A stretch of DNA of 34,006 nt from Saprospiraceae bacterium (lineage in GTDB: Bacteria > Bacteroidota > Bacteroidia > Chitinophagales > Saprospiraceae): assembly GCA_021298335.1 (NCBI GenBank), contig JAJTEZ010000032.1, forward strand, positions 1 through 34,006, read 5' to 3'. Shown here one piece after another: positions 23,809 through 31,822 of the stretch (its first letter is position 1; every line of letters begins with the position of its first letter). The position numbers and the translations under genes were made by a program. The notes under the pieces are model-generated. The model saw only the letters and a program-made list of their open reading frames with translations, was not told the origin of the DNA and made no database searches.

Positions 23809-24753
23809 TTAACCTTCCCCTGGAAGTGATTGTGAAAAGGTGAGACAGGTAATGACTCCCGCAAGCAATATCCACCTGAGCAATGCACTCAAATCACTCA
23901 TGTTTCGCTTGTGGGTACTTGACGTTAGGATTTGAATGGCTACTCCCAGAGGAGCTATAATAAACAAACCCATCATCGCAACCTGTTGCAGGGTAAGTGA
24001 AATAGACGTAAAGAAAATCCAGATACCACAGACTAACATCGTGATGAAAATCAGGCAGAGCATCATGATTTTGGCTGCTTTTTTTCCATATTTGATCACG
24101 AGCGTCTGATATCCTGCAATGCTATCGCCAGACTCATCTTCCACATCCTTGGCTATCTCCCTGACAAAGTTGATCAGAAAAGAAAGCACCACCATCATCA
24201 AAATCAATTCATAGATCATCTTTTTCAAATACACATGCTGAATAGCAAAAAATGCTGCTCTTTCTGCAAAAAGCATCATAGCCGGTACCGAGGCAACAAA
24301 AAGACTGACGATACCATTTCCGACAAGAACTGTGCCTTTCCACCACTTGGAATATGCAAACAGCAAAAATGCCCAGCCGAAATACATCATCGCCAATGGC
24401 AATTCACCAATCTTCCAGGCGATATAGACAGCAAGAACTGCTCCGCTTAACAATAGCAATTCATAAAACACAACAGCAGATGATTTGGAAATACGCAAAC
24501 TACTCAAGGGCTTCAAGGGTCTGTTGATTACATCACTCTCCAGATCCAAAATATCATTGATGACAAACCCTCCAGCCATCAAACATGCAGTGCACAAAAT
24601 GAATAAAAGTAGTAAGGGCCCTTCTAGGATTTCTACCGGAAGAAACGGCTTTAGAATGTATTGGTGTACTCCCCATTGTGTCAAACCCGCCAGAATTAGA
24701 TTTATAGGGCGGCACAAGGCAATGTATAAAGGCAGTTTACCTAAAAATTCCAT
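23809..24753 (-). CDS. UbiA-family prenyltransferase (geranylgeranylglycerol-phosphate geranylgeranyltransferase-like)
   Basis: An integral membrane protein of 314 residues with eight or nine hydrophobic segments. The two Asp-rich motifs of the UbiA superfamily are present: NDILDLESDVINRPLKP (first NDxxDxxxD) and REIAKDVEDESGD (second). They bind the prenyl diphosphate through Mg2+. In Bacteroidota this subgroup is commonly annotated as geranylgeranylglycerol-phosphate geranylgeranyltransferase; a role in quinone synthesis is also possible. The ATG at 24753 overlaps the end of the KdsC-like gene by 13 bases, so the two are likely co-translated. Confidence 0.88.
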   Translation of the reverse strand: MEFLGKLPLYIALCRPINLILAGLTQWGVHQYILKPFLPVEILEGPLLLLFILCTACLMAGGFVINDILDLESDVINRPLKPLSSLRISKSSAVVFYELLLLSGAVLAVYIAWKIGELPLAMMYFGWAFLLFAYSKWWKGTVLVGNGIVSLFVASVPAMMLFAERAAFFAIQHVYLKKMIYELILMMVVLSFLINFVREIAKDVEDESGDSIAGYQTLVIKYGKKAAKIMMLCLIFITMLVCGIWIFFTSISLTLQQVAMMGLFIIAPLGVAIQILTSSTHKRNMSDLSALLRWILLAGVITCLTFSQSLPGEG

Positions 24754-25238
24754 CTGCCCTGGTGACGCATGACTTTCTCAATTACATCTCTGACACAACC
24801 CTTTCCCCCTGCAAAAGGCGAAATGTACATGGCACGCTGAAGATTTTCAGTGGCACCATCTGAGGGACATGCCGAAATCCCCGCCTTCTCATACAATGGC
24901 AAATCCGGTATGTCATCTCCCATGTAGATGATCTGCTCCCGCATCAGACCCATTTTCTGCACATAATCGTCAAATGCGCCTGTTTTCTCATGCAATTTGT
25001 CATATATGTGCGGGACACCGAGATATTCAAATCTTTTTCTGACACCTGCCGAAAATCCTTTTGTAATCACTGCTACATTATACCCTGCACTCAGCGCAAT
25101 GACCAGTGCCTGACCATCCCTTGTGCTCATAGTGCGCAGGTGTTCTCCTTCCTCTGTGATGATAACTTCCCCATTGGTAAATACACCATCCACATCAAAA
25201 ATGAAGGTATTGATGGAATTAAATGTTGCAAAATCCAT
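24741..25238 (-). CDS. KdsC-like HAD phosphatase (3-deoxy-D-manno-octulosonate 8-phosphate phosphatase)
   Basis: A 165-residue HAD-superfamily phosphatase without a cap domain, as in the tetrameric KdsC/YrbI group. It shows the nucleophile motif FIFDVDGVFTNG, motif II VAVITKG and motif III/IV MGDDIPDLP, followed by the KdsC-type ending PFAGGKGCVRDVIEKVM. The likely reaction is removal of phosphate from KDO 8-phosphate during lipopolysaccharide synthesis. ATG 25238 gives the usual short N-terminus; ATG 25265 would overlap iscX by 23 bases. It sits 4 bases after iscX and overlaps the prenyltransferase gene. Confidence 0.88.
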   Translation of the reverse strand: MDFATFNSINTFIFDVDGVFTNGEVIITEEGEHLRTMSTRDGQALVIALSAGYNVAVITKGFSAGVRKRFEYLGVPHIYDKLHEKTGAFDDYVQKMGLMREQIIYMGDDIPDLPLYEKAGISACPSDGATENLQRAMYISPFAGGKGCVRDVIEKVMRHQGRWNF

Positions 25239-25242
25239 GGCC

Positions 25243-25488
25243 TTATTGGTTGTCCCGCCACTCATAGACCCACTTCGCCTGTATTTGCTCCAGAAATCCT
25301 TCATTACATTCCTCTCGAGTTCCAACAAAATTCGGGATCTCAAGCACCCATTCCAGTAAATCAGTAAATCTGACCCTGTAGATTTTACCCTCATTAAATT
25401 CATCTCCGAACCGCTCATAAAGCTTCATTCCGATGTCTTCAAAATCTGTCCAGGTAATGGGCAAATTATCAATGTCTTCAAATGCCAT
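25243..25488 (-). CDS. iscX: Fe-S assembly protein IscX
   Basis: A small acidic protein of 81 residues. ITWTDFEDIGMKLYERFGDE, the block YRVRFTDLLEWVLEIPNF and the end LEQIQAKWVYEWR match the IscX/YfhJ family (WTDxxDIAxxL, VRFTDLxxWVxxL, LExIQxxWxxE). IscX binds the desulfurase IscS and iron, and tunes Fe-S cluster assembly. No other isc gene is present here, so it is an orphan copy, first in an apparent minus-strand operon with the KdsC-like and prenyltransferase genes. Confidence 0.9.
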   Translation of the reverse strand: MAFEDIDNLPITWTDFEDIGMKLYERFGDEFNEGKIYRVRFTDLLEWVLEIPNFVGTREECNEGFLEQIQAKWVYEWRDNQ

Positions 25489-25573
25489 AAAACTTGAGTT
25501 TTACTATTTTTTTATGTATGGTTCACTTAAGCTACAGTTGACTAACAAACTCTTTAGGCTTGTGTTCAATGCA

Positions 25574-27379
25574 TCATTCCGATAAATGCTTCACCCAGCG
25601 CCCCATCCATCTGCGGCTTCCTGCAATCACTTCAATCAGGTACATTCCAGAGGGTAATTCTGCTGTGTCAATGCGGAATTCTTGCTGAAGATTGATCTCT
25701 CTTTGAACAAACAAACGCATTCCCTGTGAATTGTAAACGGCAATGTCTCCCTGTTTGAATTCCAATTCATCAATTTTACCCTGTAAAAACTGATTGCCCG
25801 GATTTGGGAATAATATGACATTTCCGACAGACAAGATTTGATCCTGGCGAATTCCTGACATAATCAGTACCGTGACAGGCCTGGCACTGGATGTGATGCA
25901 TTGTAAGCTGTCGGTAGTGTGGAGGACAACCCGATAAGTTCCGGCAGAGGCATACGTATGAGTAACTTCGGAAGAGGTATACACTGCACCATCTCCCATA
26001 TCCCATTGAAAGGAGCTGGCTCCGTTTTGATCGCTTTTGGCTGTAATGGTTGTTTGTGAAGGCCACAATAACGTATCAGTAGAAAGTAAAAAAGCGGAGG
26101 TATTTACTGCAGAATCCTGGCGTACATTCCACTGGACAGGAATTCTTCCGCATGGTTCGGCATAGGTGTACCTCCAGTCAAAAAATGAATGTAAAAGCGC
26201 ACCGCTGGTTCCTCCTTTGATTGTAACGATTTTCTCCGGTGAGTTTTGGGGAAAGTCCTGCGGTTCTGGTAAGGCTAGCAACGACTTACCTTCTTTTTTT
26301 ACTATTTTGTAATTTGCTCCCGGGGGTATTGTCCAATTCAATTTTACAAAATTCGCTCCCGGTTTATTGATATACTTCTTTGAGGAAGTAATGGAATCTC
26401 CGTTTTCATTGAGGAGGTAAAAATTTCTGACACCAATCTGATTGCTGTACACTGTGACACTGTCGAGCGTGATCTGTGCATGCGCGTCAAATACAATTCC
26501 TTCGTCCTGCACATCAGGGTAACTACCTTGTTCTGTAGGAACCTGGAACTTTAGCATACTTTCCCGATATACTGGCTCTGCAAATACCATTGTTTTCTCT
26601 TGCGCTTGCTGAACCTGAATCTTGTTACCCTGGTACAAAACCCGACCACCAAATGCGGCATCGTACCAGATTGTATTGACAGGATTTCCATTTTCCAATC
26701 CCGGACTTGTGAGGTAAAAGTTTGAGTTTTGGCACACCTGATCGACAAATGGAAAGACCATCTCACGGCTTTCTGTTGCAGTCACATTCACCCTAAAGGA
26801 TTGAGAATTAAACATGGTTCGCTCATCTTCAGCTCCATTTGGTGCAATCAATGTCACAGTGATTTTATTATCACCTACCGGTACGTTCCGGATCACGGGA
26901 ATAAAAGATGTGCGTAGGCCTGGAGGAAGACTTCCTGTCCATAGGATGATTGTATCAAATCCAGCAGTTTCGAAAAGAACTTGCGTTGAATATAACGTAT
27001 CAGTGCCATTGTTTTCAAGTAGAAGTGAGGGCGTCAGGCTGTTATCACATCCATTCACGGCGTGCTCGATTTGTAAAAGTGATACATCATGACGGGCTGA
27101 GGGAGAGACAGGTACGTGCCCTTTGGTTTTCAAAAACTGAAAAGCATCATATACATTTATCAGACCCATGCCATAGCGGTTATCTTCGCCAGCATCTCCG
27201 AGGTCGCGGCAAGTGTGATACAGGGCGTGCTTCAACTCTTTTCCGCCCAGGGTAGGGAATGCCTCCTTGAGCAGCAATATAGCCCCACAGACGTGAGGAG
27301 CCGCCATGGATGTACCGCTCAATAGTGCATAGGTGTTTCCCGGAACACACGACCTTACCTGAACACCCGGTGCTGGCAA
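25574..27379 (-). CDS. C-terminal part of a broken secreted subtilisin, with PKD and T9SS tail
   Basis: The frame opens with a TTG and PAPGVQVRSC, which belongs in the middle of the subtilase catalytic domain. The catalytic Ser is in SGTSMAAPHV (Ser24 of this fragment). After the protease domain come beta-rich regions, a PKD domain (around WDMGDGAVYTSSEVTHTY) and a T9SS sorting domain (VILFPNPGNQF to the end, SGMYLIEVIAG). The Asp and His of the triad lie in the ORF from 28490. About 20-25 residues that normally join FTVGALN-GxxxIAS to APGV, including the SSRGP motif, are missing at 27372-27380, where the frame changes. It has no signal peptide of its own. Confidence 0.85.
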   Translation of the reverse strand: MPAPGVQVRSCVPGNTYALLSGTSMAAPHVCGAILLLKEAFPTLGGKELKHALYHTCRDLGDAGEDNRYGMGLINVYDAFQFLKTKGHVPVSPSARHDVSLLQIEHAVNGCDNSLTPSLLLENNGTDTLYSTQVLFETAGFDTIILWTGSLPPGLRTSFIPVIRNVPVGDNKITVTLIAPNGAEDERTMFNSQSFRVNVTATESREMVFPFVDQVCQNSNFYLTSPGLENGNPVNTIWYDAAFGGRVLYQGNKIQVQQAQEKTMVFAEPVYRESMLKFQVPTEQGSYPDVQDEGIVFDAHAQITLDSVTVYSNQIGVRNFYLLNENGDSITSSKKYINKPGANFVKLNWTIPPGANYKIVKKEGKSLLALPEPQDFPQNSPEKIVTIKGGTSGALLHSFFDWRYTYAEPCGRIPVQWNVRQDSAVNTSAFLLSTDTLLWPSQTTITAKSDQNGASSFQWDMGDGAVYTSSEVTHTYASAGTYRVVLHTTDSLQCITSSARPVTVLIMSGIRQDQILSVGNVILFPNPGNQFLQGKIDELEFKQGDIAVYNSQGMRLFVQREINLQQEFRIDTAELPSGMYLIEVIAGSRRWMGRWVKHLSE

Positions 27380-28490
27380 TGCCTAAATTGACACCGTTTC
27401 CGTTCAAGGCTCCTACAGTGAAGGCATTCAGCTCGTCTATACTAATGTTGTGTGGCTGGGTGATTGTACCGGGCCCGGGACCTTCATTTCCTGCCGAAAA
27501 AATTACGGCTACCCCGGCAGCCTCCAGTGCTTGCAAGATGGGCACATAAACACTGTAGCAGTCAAGTGTATCCAGACTTGGGTCATACCATGAATTATTG
27601 ATCACATCGGGGATATCCGAAGTTGTTTCGGGGTCACCATCCGGATTCAACGCCCATTCAAATGCACCGATATTGTCTTCAGTCCCAATGCCACACAAAA
27701 TATCGCCGGCAATCCAGCGTGCGTTGAATGCAACTCCAATGGTGTCTTTCAACAGTTTATCCAGACCTAATACTGTTCCTGTGACATGCGTTCCATGCCG
27801 GTTACAGTCATATGGACCTGCATTTTGTTCAAAACTATACCAGGATTCCCGGCTGGAACGTACCAAACCATTATATTGCTGTCGTATGGCTGGATGGGTA
27901 GGATCCGTGCCTGTGTCTGCAATAAATGCCAGACGATTATAACCCGTATAACCAAGTCGCCACATATCAGGCGCCCCAATGGCAGTCAGTCCTTTTTCCC
28001 TCGAACTGGGATCCAGTGAAGTTGGAGCAGGAGCAGCATCAACCTCCTGTATGCGTTGGAGAGGAACATTTTCGCCAATCCATATAATGCCGGGCAATGC
28101 AGCCAGTTGACGGATTGCAGATGCTGATGCGTTGAGGCTGATAGCGTTGACAATCTGGTGTCTTTTAATACTTGATGGGTCGATTCCGCCGATTTTTTTA
28201 AATTGACCAATCCAGTAAGGATGTGTTTCTTCTGCCTGTTTCGAAAGTTCTGTGAGCAGCTTTTTCGCCCTTTCCTGAAAGGTGCTTCTGCTGGCTTCCT
28301 GCACACGCTCAAACGCCCTGAAATCTATTTGTTTGTCAAATACCACATGGATATTCAATGATAGATCCCGGTTTGCCGATATTTTCTCAAGGACACTTCG
28401 TGAGATATTCGCCTGGGAATAACTGCAGACTATAGTCAAGAGGTAGCTGGCGAGGATGAGGTAAGTTTTTTTAATTCTTGAATATTGCAT
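27180..28490 (-). CDS. N-terminal part of a broken secreted S8 (subtilisin) protease
   Basis: The ATG at 28490 starts a signal peptide (cleavage near CSYSQ), followed by a propeptide of the inhibitor-I9 kind and the S8 domain: catalytic Asp192 in FIADTGTDPTHP, His232 in NRHGTHVTG, and oxyanion Asn335 in SAGNEGPGPG. Correct coding in this frame runs to GVNLGIAS (residue 373, base 27372). The remaining 63 residues to the stop at 27180 are out-of-frame translation of the second half. The Ser of the triad is in the overlapping ORF that ends at 25574. As written, neither fragment can be an active protease. The whole gene would encode an exported surface or secreted peptidase. Confidence 0.85.
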   Translation of the reverse strand: MQYSRIKKTYLILASYLLTIVCSYSQANISRSVLEKISANRDLSLNIHVVFDKQIDFRAFERVQEASRSTFQERAKKLLTELSKQAEETHPYWIGQFKKIGGIDPSSIKRHQIVNAISLNASASAIRQLAALPGIIWIGENVPLQRIQEVDAAPAPTSLDPSSREKGLTAIGAPDMWRLGYTGYNRLAFIADTGTDPTHPAIRQQYNGLVRSSRESWYSFEQNAGPYDCNRHGTHVTGTVLGLDKLLKDTIGVAFNARWIAGDILCGIGTEDNIGAFEWALNPDGDPETTSDIPDVINNSWYDPSLDTLDCYSVYVPILQALEAAGVAVIFSAGNEGPGPGTITQPHNISIDELNAFTVGALNGNGVNLGIASTGCSGKVVCSGKHLCTIERYIHGGSSRLWGYIAAQGGIPYPGRKRVEARPVSHLPRPRRCWRR

Positions 28491-28708
28491 GGGTTAAAAT
28501 TGTTTCTGAATGGATTGAATGGAATGCAAACAAGTGCAAAGAAAAAAAGTTATTTTTAGCTTTGGCTCTTTTTTAAGGGGAGAAATTGGTTGCAATTGAA
28601 GAAAGAGGGAAAGATTGATCGTTTTTGAGTTTTCAAAGTTGATTCTGAAAGTTTTTAGAGGGAATCTAAGGCTGTGTACGATTTTTTTCGAAAATTTTGC
28701 TTTTATCT
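28491..28708. other. AT-rich intergenic region between the subtilisin and tRNA genes
   Basis: This stretch separates two divergent transcripts. It is AT-rich, with several runs of A or T. I see no credible gene in it; the ORF on the minus strand (28494-28730) is low-complexity. Near 28533-28542 the minus strand has a weak CTTTGCA element that could belong to a subtilisin promoter. Confidence 0.4.
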
Positions 28709-28739
28709 TTTTTTTATATGTGAGAAACACTTACCTTTG
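28709..28739 (+). promoter_or_regulatory. Promoter of the tRNA-tuf cluster
   Basis: TACCTTTG at 28732-28739 matches the -7 consensus TAnnTTTG exactly and is followed by C, as often seen. TTTT at 28709-28712 is a near match to -33 TTTG, 19 bases away. The first tRNA starts 61 bases downstream. Confidence 0.6.
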
Positions 28740-28799
28740 CAACGCTTTTGGAAAAAGATCCAATTGTAGTTTGAAAAAATAGTGTAGAAATACCAGCAT

Positions 28800-28873
28800 G
28801 CCAGTGTAGCTCAGTTGGCCAGAGCAGCTGATTTGTAATCAGCGGGTCGGGGGTTCGAATCCCTCCACTGGCT
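28800..28873 (+). tRNA. trnT: tRNA-Thr (anticodon TGT)
   Basis: Full cloverleaf. The acceptor GCCAGTG pairs with CACTGGC; the D arm has GTAGCTCAG; the anticodon stem GCTGA/TCAGC holds loop TTTGTAA with anticodon TGT; the T arm has GGTTCGAATCC. CCA (28874-28876) is encoded directly after the discriminator base, unlike in the other tRNAs of this cluster. Confidence 0.96.
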
Positions 28874-28883
28874 CCATAGAGTA

Positions 28884-28966
28884 GGGGATGCGCCGAAGTT
28901 GGAGAGACGGGGCAGACTGTAAATCTGTTGCTTATGGCTGAATAGGTTCGAATCCTATCATCCCCA
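28884..28966 (+). tRNA. trnY: tRNA-Tyr (anticodon GTA)
   Basis: Class II tRNA of 83 bases with a long variable arm. The acceptor GGGGATG pairs with CATCCCC. The anticodon loop CTGTAAA contains GTA. The T arm is AGGTTCGAATCCT. CCA is not encoded. It follows tRNA-Thr closely. Confidence 0.96.
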
Positions 28967-28992
28967 CAAACAGCTCTAAAAGGTATTCGCAG

Positions 28993-29065
28993 GCGGAAGT
29001 AGCTCAGTTGGTAGAGCATCAGCCTTCCAAGCTGAGGGTCGCGAGTTCGAGTCTCGTCTTCCGCT
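28993..29065 (+). tRNA. trnG: tRNA-Gly (anticodon TCC)
   Basis: 73 bases. The acceptor GCGGAAG pairs with CTTCCGC. The anticodon stem TCAGC/GCTGA holds loop CTTCCAA with TCC. D arm and T arm (GAGTTCGAGTCTC) are complete. CCA is not encoded. Confidence 0.96.
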
Positions 29066-29099
29066 CTATTTTCAGGCCCCCGGGCTCAAGTATGAGGTG

Positions 29100-29171
<72 letters not shown>

Positions 29172-29227
29172 CAATTTTTGTAATTCCTATTATTACTAAA
29201 TATTTAATTTCAGAAAAATTTTGACTG

Positions 29228-30424
29228 ATGGCAAAATCAACATTTGTTAGAACCAAACCACACGTAAATATTGGTACGATTGGTCACGTTGACCACGGTA
29301 AGACGACGCTTACTGCTGCTATCACTTACGTGCTTTCTGAGAAAGGTTTCGCTGAGAAGAAGGACTATGATTCCATCGACGCCGCTCCGGAAGAAAAAGA
29401 AAGGGGTATCACAATCAACACTGCACACGTAGAGTACGAGACTGAAAACAGGCACTATGCTCACGTGGACTGTCCTGGTCACGCCGATTACGTGAAAAAC
29501 ATGGTAACTTGTGCTGCTCAAATGGACGGAGCCATTCTCGTGTGTGCAGCAACTGATGGACCAATGCCTCAAACGAGAGAGCACATCCTTCTTGCAAGAC
29601 AAGTAGGTGTTCCTCAAATTGTAGTTTTCATGAACAAGGTGGATCTGGTTGATGATCCTGAAATGCTTGAGCTGGTTGAAATGGAGTTGAGAGAACTTTT
29701 GAGTTCTTATCAGTTTGATGGAGACAATGCCGCTATCATTCAGGGTTCTGCATTGAAAGCTCTCGAAGGAGATGCTGGTGCAAAGCAGAAAATCCTTGAC
29801 CTTATGGCAGCAGTGGATGAGCAGATTCCTGAGCCTACACGTGATGTGGACAAGCCTTTCCTTATGCCTATTGAAGACGTGTTCTCTATCACAGGTAGAG
29901 GTACCGTTGCAACTGGTAGGATCGAAAGAGGTGTCATCAACACTGGAGATCCTGTAGAAATCATCGGTATGATGAAGCCAGGTGAAAAAGCTTTGACCTC
30001 TACTGTAACAGGTGTGGAAATGTTCCGCAAAATCCTCGAAAGAGGTGAAGCAGGTGACAACGCTGGTATCCTTTTGAGAGGTATCGAAAAAGATGCGATC
30101 AGAAGAGGTATGGTAATCGTTAAGCCAGGATCAGTGAAGCCTCACGCTTATTTCAAGTGCGAAATTTATGTACTTGGAAAGGACGAAGGTGGACGACACA
30201 CTCCATTCTTCAATGGTTACAGACCTCAGTTCTATTTCAGAACGACTGACGTAACTGGTGATGTAAAGTTGCCTGATAGTGTAGAAATGGTAATGCCTGG
30301 TGACAACGTTTCACTTGAAGTGAAGTTGATCAGCCCAATCGCGATGGAAAAAGGTCTTCGTTTCGCGATCCGTGAAGGTGGTAGAACCGTAGGAGCGGGT
30401 CAGGTTACTGAAATCCTTGACTAA
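29228..30424 (+). CDS. tuf: Translation elongation factor Tu
   Basis: The GTPase that brings aminoacyl-tRNA to the ribosome. 398 residues, full length. GTP-binding motifs: GHVDHGKTT (P-loop), the switch I region [22 protein letters not shown] and NKVD. The end [10 protein letters not shown] is the normal terminus. The ATG at 29228 gives [20 protein letters not shown], which fixes the start. It lies directly after the four tRNAs and before a strong hairpin terminator, as in many Bacteroidota. Confidence 0.98.
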   Translation: MAKSTFVRTKPHVNIGTIGHVDHGKTTLTAAITYVLSEKGFAEKKDYDSIDAAPEEKERGITINTAHVEYETENRHYAHVDCPGHADYVKNMVTCAAQMDGAILVCAATDGPMPQTREHILLARQVGVPQIVVFMNKVDLVDDPEMLELVEMELRELLSSYQFDGDNAAIIQGSALKALEGDAGAKQKILDLMAAVDEQIPEPTRDVDKPFLMPIEDVFSITGRGTVATGRIERGVINTGDPVEIIGMMKPGEKALTSTVTGVEMFRKILERGEAGDNAGILLRGIEKDAIRRGMVIVKPGSVKPHAYFKCEIYVLGKDEGGRHTPFFNGYRPQFYFRTTDVTGDVKLPDSVEMVMPGDNVSLEVKLISPIAMEKGLRFAIREGGRTVGAGQVTEILD

Positions 30425-30444
30425 TTTTAGTTGAAAATAATTTA

Positions 30445-30478
30445 AAAAATTAAGTGTCTGCAAAGGCACTTAATTTTT
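30445..30478 (+). terminator. Intrinsic terminator after tuf
   Basis: AAAAATTAAGTG (30445-30456) pairs with CACTTAATTTTT (30467-30478) as a perfect 12-bp stem around a 10-base loop, and the stem ends in a T-run. It is symmetric enough to act in both directions. Confidence 0.8.
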
Positions 30479-30481
30479 CAT

Positions 30482-30499
30482 TTGTGGTAAAGTCCACAA
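30482..30499 (+). other. Small hairpin just before tRNA-Trp
   Basis: TTGTGG (30482-30487) and CCACAA (30494-30499) form a 6-bp stem with a 6-base loop, three bases before the tRNA-Trp gene. It may help 5' processing of the tRNA transcript or be chance. Confidence 0.3.
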
Positions 30500-30502
30500 C
30501 AC

Positions 30503-30575
30503 AGGGGAGTAGCTCAATTGGTAGAGTGGCGGTCTCCAAAACCGTAGGTCGCAGGTTCGAGCCCTGTCTTGGTTA
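30503..30575 (+). tRNA. trnW: tRNA-Trp (anticodon CCA) with damaged 3' acceptor strand
   Basis: The body is a good tRNA-Trp: acceptor 5' strand AGGGGAG, D arm GTAGCTCAATTGGTAGAG, anticodon loop CTCCAAA with CCA, and a sound T arm (30551-30567). The 3' acceptor strand should read CTCCCCT. It reads CTTGGTT (30568-30574), which pairs at only five of seven positions with two G-G clashes, and no CCA follows. From about 30566 the DNA is in fact the second half of secE. The gene therefore seems joined to secE by a deletion. If the sequence is right, this tRNA could not be processed normally. Confidence 0.75.
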
Positions 30576-30661
30576 TCGTATCTACAGTTCTGATAGCCAT
30601 TGTCATTTTCCTTTTTGATTTTCTTGCCAACAATTCCTTGAAGTTTATCTACGAACTGTAA
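30566..30661 (+). pseudogene. secE: secE, C-terminal half only (preprotein translocase subunit SecE)
   Basis: The frame from 30566 to the TAA at 30659-30661 reads VLVIVSTVLIAIVIFLFDF, then a short tail ending in LKFIYEL. This is a single membrane helix followed by a short end, typical of the second half of bacterial SecE, and it lies exactly where secE is expected, 18 bases before nusG. The amphipathic N-terminal half with the usual WP(T/S)xxE segment is absent, and no start codon exists: the frame is closed by a TAG at 30545 inside the tRNA. SecE is an essential part of SecYEG, so the loss is unlikely to be real unless another copy exists. Confidence 0.75.
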
Positions 30662-30679
30662 TTCATAAATTTGAACAGA

Positions 30680-31228
30680 ATGTCGGAAGATAAAAAATGG
30701 TATTCCCTCAGGGTAGTCAGTGGTAAGGAAAAAAGTATTAAAGAACGTATTGAGCAGGAGATTCAGCGCAATGCCTGGAATGATATCGTTACGCAGGTGC
30801 TTGTCCCTTCCGAAAAAGTGTATAAAATCAGAAACGGAAAGAAAGTAATTCTTGAAAGGAATATTCTCCCAGGTTACATCCTCGTTGAGGCTGTAAGTAC
30901 AAGGTTTTCCGGAGAAATTGTACAGGCGATATCAAATGTGACAAATGTCATCCATTTTCTAGGAAAAAACAACCCTATTCCAATGACTCAATCCGAAGCA
31001 AACAGAATGCTAGGAAAAGTCGATGACTCTCAGGAGGTTACGGCATCCATGATCGAACCTTTCCTCGTGGGAGAAACTGTTAAAATCATTGATGGACCAT
31101 TCAATGATTTTGTAGGTGATGTAAAAGAAGTCAATGAAGATAAAAAGAAGCTCAAAGTCATTGTGAAGATCTTTGGTCGAGGCACTGAAGTTGAACTGAA
31201 TTATATGCAGGTAGAAAAACAATCTTAA
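30680..31228 (+). CDS. nusG: Transcription termination/antitermination factor NusG
   Basis: 182 residues from the ATG at 30680; an in-frame TTG at 30671 would add three. The N-terminal NGN domain shows [20 protein letters not shown] and the [11 protein letters not shown] segment. The C-terminal KOW domain shows [23 protein letters not shown] and ends in ELNYMQVEK. NusG binds RNA polymerase, and links it to Rho or to the ribosome. It lies in the conserved secE-nusG-rplK order. Confidence 0.97.
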   Translation: MSEDKKWYSLRVVSGKEKSIKERIEQEIQRNAWNDIVTQVLVPSEKVYKIRNGKKVILERNILPGYILVEAVSTRFSGEIVQAISNVTNVIHFLGKNNPIPMTQSEANRMLGKVDDSQEVTASMIEPFLVGETVKIIDGPFNDFVGDVKEVNEDKKKLKVIVKIFGRGTEVELNYMQVEKQS

Positions 31229-31297
31229 TCCGCTGTATCTCTGATCCCTCGTGGTGCTTCCCTGAGATTGGCAAATTTTTTATAAACCCGAATTAAA

Positions 31298-31762
31298 ATG
31301 GCAAAAGAAATTCAAACATACGTAAAACTCCAGGTGAAAGGTGGAATGGCTAATCCAGCACCTCCCGTTGGTCCTGCATTAGGTTCCAAGGGTCTGAATA
31401 TCATGGAGTTCTGTAAGCGATTTAATGCAGAGACGCAAGATCAGATGGGCAAAACACTGCCTGTGCTGATTACCGTTTATGTGGACAAATCCTTCGATTT
31501 TGTCATCAAAACCCCGCCAGCTGCTGTACAGTTGATGGAGTTGGCAAAAATTAAGAGCGGCTCGCCTCAACCCAATAGAAATAAAGTGGGATCTGTTTCC
31601 TGGGATCAGATCAGAGGTGTAGCTGAAAATAAGATGAAGGACTTAAACGCATTTACCATCGAATCAGCAATGAGAATGGTCGCCGGAACAGCTCGCAGTA
31701 TGGGGATCACCGTATCAGGTGATGCACCGTGGGGAGCTGCTGCAGCGCCAGAGGAGAATTAA
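31298..31762 (+). CDS. rplK: Ribosomal protein L11 (uL11)
   Basis: 154 residues. [39 protein letters not shown] and the C-terminal RNA-binding domain ([28 protein letters not shown], split here by eye) are complete. L11 with L10 and L12 forms the GTPase-associated region of the 50S subunit. It carries a short C-terminal extension, [14 protein letters not shown], compared with the usual 140-147 residues. It is 69 bases after nusG. Confidence 0.97.
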   Translation: MAKEIQTYVKLQVKGGMANPAPPVGPALGSKGLNIMEFCKRFNAETQDQMGKTLPVLITVYVDKSFDFVIKTPPAAVQLMELAKIKSGSPQPNRNKVGSVSWDQIRGVAENKMKDLNAFTIESAMRMVAGTARSMGITVSGDAPWGAAAAPEEN

Positions 31763-31772
31763 TATTTTTTCA

Positions 31773-31798
31773 CCGGGAAGGGAGCCGGATAGTCCCGG
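31773..31798 (+). other. GC-rich hairpin between rplK and rplA
   Basis: CCGGGA (31773-31778) pairs with TCCCGG (31793-31798) around a 14-base loop in the short rplK-rplA gap. It stands out in an AT-rich spacer. It could be an L1 feedback site, but I cannot confirm that. Confidence 0.35.
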
Positions 31799-31822
31799 CG
31801 CTTGTACCTTAAAGTCATTCAA

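Noticed and set aside
28714-29019. A 101-codon minus-strand ORF with GASGGIRTPDPLITN-like sequence
   Set aside because: It is antisense to the tRNA genes; this is a well-known spurious ORF produced by translating tRNA genes backwards.
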